NCBI GenBank assembly: GCA_934096755.1
Contig: CAKOMU010000016.1
Location: 1 to 23,032, forward strand
Length of the DNA: 23,032 nt
From: an uncultured Bacilli bacterium
GTDB taxonomy: Bacteria; Bacillota_I; Bacilli_A; RF39; UBA660
Direction: 5' to 3'
In this document: positions 19,288-23,032 of the stretch, piece after piece
Position numbering within the stretch: position 1 is the stretch's first letter
Layout of the letters: each line of letters begins with the position of its first letter
Translations under genes and position numbers: made by a program
The notes under the pieces: generated by a model
What the model was told of the DNA's origin: nothing
The model's database searches: none
Seen by the model: only the letters and a program-made list of their open reading frames with translations

Positions 19288-20931
19288 ATGGAAATAATAG
19301 GAAAATTTAAATTAAATAATATTATATATGGTATTGGAATGAAAGAAAATAAATATTATGTAGGTAAAATTAAAGATAATAAACTTTATACTTTTTTGAC
19401 TGATGAAGAAAAGAAAGTTGTTAATTTTATTTTAGATCAATTAACGCCTGGTAATGATTTAGTTGAAGTAACACCTGTTACGGTATCAAATAGAGTTTAT
19501 AGTACTTTTTATAATTCAAGTAAAAAAATATTTTTGTTTAAACCATTTCCAAATGAAAATGATTTAAAATATTTAAATAGTATATATAATAATCAAAAAG
19601 AGTATTTATATAATACTGCTTTTAATAAAGAAAATAATTATTTTAAAAGATTTGTTAAGTTGGGTAAAAAGATAGTAGTTGTTTTATTAAGTTCAGCATT
19701 TTTTTTAGGTAATGCACAACTTGTTAAAGCTGAAACAAATGCATATGATATAGATATTAATAAAACTATTAATATTATTGATAATTCAATTAATTATGGT
19801 ATAAAAAAAGATGAGTTAAATGATGATTTAATTTATGAATTTTCTAGCGATAGAAAATTAACTAGTTTAGATGTAAATTCTTTATCAAAAGAGGATGTAC
19901 AAAAACTAATAATAAACGCTATTAATAGTAATGTAAATATTAAAAATGAAGAAAAAAAATTAATGTTAGAAAATATTACTATTATTTTGGATAATTATAA
20001 ATATATGGATTTATCTTTGATAATAAATAGATTAAATACAGTAAAAATTTCTTATATTACTGAACAAAATATGCGTGAATCTTTGGCTACACATATAAAT
20101 GGATCTTATTCACCTAATTATAATGAAATTCAGTTTTATAATGTTTCTAAATTTGCACAAATTGATAAAAGAGTTTTTGTTCATGAAATGTTTCATATGT
20201 TACAAAGTCCTTCTGAAAAATATTCTTGGTTTTTTTCAGAAGGAACTAATGCATTAGCTGTGAGGGATTATTATGAGGATGATGGTACTTATGTAGTAAA
20301 TAGAACAGTTATTGGTTTGCTTGGAGAAATTATAGATAAAGAAATTATAAAACAATTTTATTTTAGTAATGATGTTACTCTTTTAAAGAATGCTTTATTA
20401 GAAATTATCCCTGATAATAATTTAGTGTCGAAGTTCTTTGGATTGTGTAACCAATTTGATGTTACTAGTTTAATGAGTGATGATAAAAAACTTATTCTTT
20501 CAGAAATTAAAGACACGCTATGTATTTATTACGAAGCTAAATATAATAAAAAAGTAGATGATGATTTAATAGCATTGTTTTATTATAATGATCAATCATT
20601 TAAACAAAAATTAGGTTTTCAAGATTGTAGTATAAATGTTAATATTAATTCTTCATATATTAAAACTAGTGATAATAATTCATTGGATGTAGAAGTTTAT
20701 AAAAATGTAATAAGTAATTATTCTGAAGAAGATTTGGATCAGTGTATAAAAGCTGGTTTAGTTGAAGTAAATAATAATGAAGTAAAAGTATTAGATAATA
20801 CTTGGTATTATAATAAAAATAATAATAAAGTGTATAGACCAATTTATAATAAAGTAAATGTTCATACAATGACAATTAATAATGAAAATAGATATATTGA
20901 TTTTAATAAAAATCAATATAAGGGGAAATAA
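19288..20931 (+). CDS. Paralogue 1: N-terminal domain + internal membrane/signal segment + exported HExxH metallopeptidase-like domain
   Basis: 547 aa, not a family I can name. Residues 1-115 are a hydrophilic, beta-rich domain beginning MEIIGKFKLNNIIYGIGMKENKYYVG. Residues 119-127 are basic (FKRFVKLGKK) and are followed by a hydrophobic stretch at 129-145 ending NAQLVKA-ET, which looks like a signal peptide with a cleavage-like VKA (146-148), but placed internally. By the positive-inside rule the first domain stays in the cytosol and residues 149-547 are outside. The outer part has FVHEMFHML with H299, E300 and H303, then E318 in FFSEGTNALAV, the usual layout of an HExxH...E zinc site as in gluzincin/MA-like peptidases. 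The C-terminal region (440-547) is Asn/Lys-rich. AAGGTGG precedes the ATG. The stop is 3 bases from the next start. Confidence 0.8.
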   Translation: MEIIGKFKLNNIIYGIGMKENKYYVGKIKDNKLYTFLTDEEKKVVNFILDQLTPGNDLVEVTPVTVSNRVYSTFYNSSKKIFLFKPFPNENDLKYLNSIYNNQKEYLYNTAFNKENNYFKRFVKLGKKIVVVLLSSAFFLGNAQLVKAETNAYDIDINKTINIIDNSINYGIKKDELNDDLIYEFSSDRKLTSLDVNSLSKEDVQKLIINAINSNVNIKNEEKKLMLENITIILDNYKYMDLSLIINRLNTVKISYITEQNMRESLATHINGSYSPNYNEIQFYNVSKFAQIDKRVFVHEMFHMLQSPSEKYSWFFSEGTNALAVRDYYEDDGTYVVNRTVIGLLGEIIDKEIIKQFYFSNDVTLLKNALLEIIPDNNLVSKFFGLCNQFDVTSLMSDDKKLILSEIKDTLCIYYEAKYNKKVDDDLIALFYYNDQSFKQKLGFQDCSINVNINSSYIKTSDNNSLDVEVYKNVISNYSEEDLDQCIKAGLVEVNNNEVKVLDNTWYYNKNNNKVYRPIYNKVNVHTMTINNENRYIDFNKNQYKGK

Positions 20932-20934
20932 ATT

Positions 20935-22611
20935 ATGAATTTAGTAGGTAAATTTAAATTAAATGGTATATTATATGGAATTGGTATAAAAGAAGATAAA
21001 TATTATGTTGGTAGAGTTAAGGATAAAAAGATTTATACTTATTTAAGTGATAATGAAAAAATTGTTATTAGTTCTATTTTAGATCAATTAACTCCGGGTA
21101 GAGATTTAGTTGAAGTAACATCTGTTACAATAGAAGATAGGATATATAAAACTTATTATAATCCTAGCAAAAGTATGTTTTTATTTAATCCAAAACCAAA
21201 TGAGAGTGATTTAAAGTTTTTAAATAGTACTTATAATAATCAAAGTGAATATTTATTTAATAATAATGTAAATCAAACAAATAATTATTTCAAAAGATTA
21301 GTTAAATTAGGAAAAAAAACAGTTGTTGTGATATTAAGTTCAGCTTTTTTGCTTGGTAATGCACAAGTAGTTAAAGCTGATACTAATGCCAATCTAATTG
21401 ATGATAATAAATTTATAAATATTGTGGATGACACAATTAATTATGATATTAGTAGTGACGAATTAGATGATGGTTTGGTTGTCGAATATCCAAGTGAAAA
21501 AGATTTATCTAATTTAGATGTTAACACTTTATCAATAGAAGATGTACGTAAATTAGTAAATAGTGCGATAACTGGTAATATAAATTTAAGTGAGCAAGAA
21601 AAATCTTTGATGTTATCAAATAGTACTATTATTTTAGATAATTATAAATATATGGATTTAGCTTTAATTCTAGATAATTTAAATACCTTAAAAATTGTGT
21701 ATAACCAAGAAGAAAAGCAACATGAAACTTGGAATACCGGTATAAGCGGTACTTATAATTGGTACCTAAATGAAATTGATTTTTATAATGTTACTAATTT
21801 AGAAGAAGTTGATATAACAGTATTTGTGCATGAGATGTATCACATGTTACAAACATATGATGGCTCGTATAGTTCATTTTTTGTAGAAGGGACTAATGCA
21901 TTAGCTGTAGATGAATATTTAGGAACTGAATATTCATATGCAGAAAATCGAAATGTTATTAAATTACTTGGAGAAATTATAGATAAAGAAGTCATAAAAC
22001 AGTATTATTTTACTGGTGATTTCACTGGTATAAGAAAAGCTTTGTTAGATATTATTCCTGATTATGAATTAGTGTGGAAATTTGTGGGATTATGTTATCA
22101 ATTTGATTGTACTAGTTATCAAGATGTAAATAAAAATAAAATAGTAGAACAACTTAATAATGTTTTGGCAACTTATTATGAAGCTAAATATGGTAAATCT
22201 ATCGATGATGATTTAGTTGCATTATTATATTATAATTCTAATAGCTTTTTGCAAAAAGTTGGTGAGCTAAATGATATTCAACCTGATCTTAGGGGAAATA
22301 TTATGGAAATAAAAGATCCTAGTATAATTAATCCTAGTAAAGTAAATGATAACTATAAAATTGTTATTGATTATGAAAATATTGATGTTAGTAAAAATAT
22401 TGATCATTATGAAGGATGGTCTAGAGATGAGGCTTTAAAAAATGGTGCAATAAACTCTGTTGATGGTGAAGATGTTGTTATTTATAATGATGCTTATATC
22501 GATAAATTAACTAATAAAGTAATGATACCTGTATATCGTCCAACTTTCAATTTTAAAACAATAGAGTTAGATAGTTCTAATAGATATTTGGATACTCAAT
22601 TGAAAAAATAA
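20935..22611 (+). CDS. Paralogue 2: N-terminal domain + internal membrane/signal segment + exported HExxH metallopeptidase-like domain
   Basis: 558 aa, collinear with paralogue 1 without gaps to at least residue 325: the same GKFKLN..LYGIGIKE..YYVG start, the basic FKRLVKLGKK (119-128), a hydrophobic segment ending NAQVVKA-DT, and the zinc motif at the same residues, FVHEMYHML (H299, E300, H303) with E318 in FFVEGTNALAV. Shared ELIxK-like helices follow (KLLGEIIDKEVIKQYYF; ATYYEAKYGKSIDDDLVALLYYN). The C-terminal 110 residues diverge most from paralogue 1. The ATG lies 3 bases after the paralogue 1 stop with AAGGGGAAA upstream, so the two are one operon. Conservation of all four putative zinc-site residues despite divergence elsewhere suggests that the site is functional. 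Protease activity is inferred, not shown. Confidence 0.8.
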   Translation: MNLVGKFKLNGILYGIGIKEDKYYVGRVKDKKIYTYLSDNEKIVISSILDQLTPGRDLVEVTSVTIEDRIYKTYYNPSKSMFLFNPKPNESDLKFLNSTYNNQSEYLFNNNVNQTNNYFKRLVKLGKKTVVVILSSAFLLGNAQVVKADTNANLIDDNKFINIVDDTINYDISSDELDDGLVVEYPSEKDLSNLDVNTLSIEDVRKLVNSAITGNINLSEQEKSLMLSNSTIILDNYKYMDLALILDNLNTLKIVYNQEEKQHETWNTGISGTYNWYLNEIDFYNVTNLEEVDITVFVHEMYHMLQTYDGSYSSFFVEGTNALAVDEYLGTEYSYAENRNVIKLLGEIIDKEVIKQYYFTGDFTGIRKALLDIIPDYELVWKFVGLCYQFDCTSYQDVNKNKIVEQLNNVLATYYEAKYGKSIDDDLVALLYYNSNSFLQKVGELNDIQPDLRGNIMEIKDPSIINPSKVNDNYKIVIDYENIDVSKNIDHYEGWSRDEALKNGAINSVDGEDVVIYNDAYIDKLTNKVMIPVYRPTFNFKTIELDSSNRYLDTQLKK

Positions 22612-22630
22612 AAATATCAATTAAAACTGT

Positions 22631-22638
22631 TATATAAT
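22631..22638 (+). promoter_or_regulatory. Possible -10 region upstream of paralogue 3
   Basis: The 62-base gap between paralogues 2 and 3 holds TATATAAT at 22631-22638, readable as an extended -10 (TG at 22628-22629, then TATATA) or as TATAAT. No clear -35 is present. Paralogue 3 may have its own promoter, unlike the tightly coupled paralogue 2. Confidence 0.3.
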
Positions 22639-22673
22639 ATATATGTATGTGATTACTAATGAGAGGAAGTTTT

Positions 22674-23032
22674 ATGAAAATAGTTGGAAAATTTAAATTA
22701 AATGATATTGTGTATGGAATTGGTATAAAGGATAATAAGTATTTTGTAGGTAGAATTAAAGATGACAAACTTTATACTTTTTTGACTGATGAAGAAAAGA
22801 ATGTTGTTAATCTAATTTTAGATAGATTAACTCCTGGTAGTGATTTAGTTGAAGTAACACCTGTAATGATAGAAGATAGGATATATAAAACTTATTATAA
22901 TCCTAGTAAAAGTATGTTTTTATTTAATCCTAAACCAAATGAGAGTGATTTAAAATTTTTAAATAGTACTTATAATAATCAAAGTGAATATTTATTTAAT
23001 AATAATGTAAATCAAACAAATAATTATTTCAA
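22674..23032 (+). CDS. Paralogue 3 of the metallopeptidase-like family, N-terminal part (cut by window edge)
   Basis: 119 codons are visible, beginning MKIVGKFKLNDIVYGIGIKDNKYFVG, with GAGAGGAAG before the ATG. The window ends at the start of the basic segment before the membrane stretch, so the catalytic-like domain is not seen. Residues about 33-45 (KLYTFLTDEEK) match paralogue 1, whereas residues from about 66 on (IEDRIYKTYYNPSKS to QTNNYF) are identical to paralogue 2 in protein and differ from it at only three bases over 164. The copy is therefore a mosaic. That it continues with an exported HExxH domain is expected from the family but unseen. Confidence 0.8.
   Translation, partial: MKIVGKFKLNDIVYGIGIKDNKYFVGRIKDDKLYTFLTDEEKNVVNLILDRLTPGSDLVEVTPVMIEDRIYKTYYNPSKSMFLFNPKPNESDLKFLNSTYNNQSEYLFNNNVNQTNNYF

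Noticed and set aside
22598..22622. Terminator after paralogue 2 (AATTGA/TCAATT)
   Set aside because: Six weak pairs with a 13-base loop and no T tract; not convincing.

Overview
The window is very AT-rich DNA from a low-G+C Gram-positive (Firmicutes/Bacillota) bacterium. Three things point to a spore-lineage relative that sits near the Erysipelotrichia/Mollicutes-like uncultured Bacilli. It has a clear Spo0A, a Bacillus-type S10-spc-alpha ribosomal cluster, and no L30 gene (rpmD). TGA acts as a stop: one of 36 visible stop codons is TGA, all others are TAA or TAG, and Trp is TGG. The organism is inferred from gene content only. Every gene lies on the + strand.

Region 1 (1-2695) is glycolysis with an embedded sporulation regulator. 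The 3' end of tpiA is followed by a strong terminator. A stand-alone spo0A unit comes next, with three 0A-box-like sites upstream, its own promoter and its own terminator, and then gpmI with a terminator. tpiA and gpmI are usual neighbours in Firmicutes glycolytic operons, so spo0A looks inserted between them.

Region 2 (about 2700-16700) is a compact ribosomal protein supercluster: rpsJ-rplC-rplD-rplW-rplB-rpsS-rplV-rpsC-rplP-rpmC-rpsQ-rplN-rplX-rplE-rpsZ-rpsH-rplF-rplR-rpsE-rplO-secY-adk-map-infA-rpmJ-rpsM-rpsK-rpoA-rplQ. It starts from one extended -10 promoter with a structured leader of about 125 nt, has almost no intergenic space, and ends at a strong hairpin terminator. It couples ribosome assembly with translation initiation (IF-1), nascent-chain export (SecY), Met removal (Map), nucleotide balance (Adk) and transcription (RpoA). 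Oddities are the missing rpmD, an acidic tail on L3, a short L24, a TTG start for rpmC and a degenerate Adk P-loop.

Region 3 (16700-23032) is accessory. It holds a DUF4143-type AAA ATPase behind a consensus promoter that overlaps a perfect 26-bp inverted repeat, a single-pass membrane protein of unknown function, two tandem 40-bp hairpin units and a frameshifted remnant resembling a Fic N-terminus. It ends with a tandem family of three paralogues (the third cut by the window edge). Each full copy combines a conserved N-terminal domain, an internal signal-like membrane segment and an exported domain with an HExxH metallopeptidase signature. The third copy is a visible mosaic of the first two. 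This family is the best candidate here for an undescribed system.
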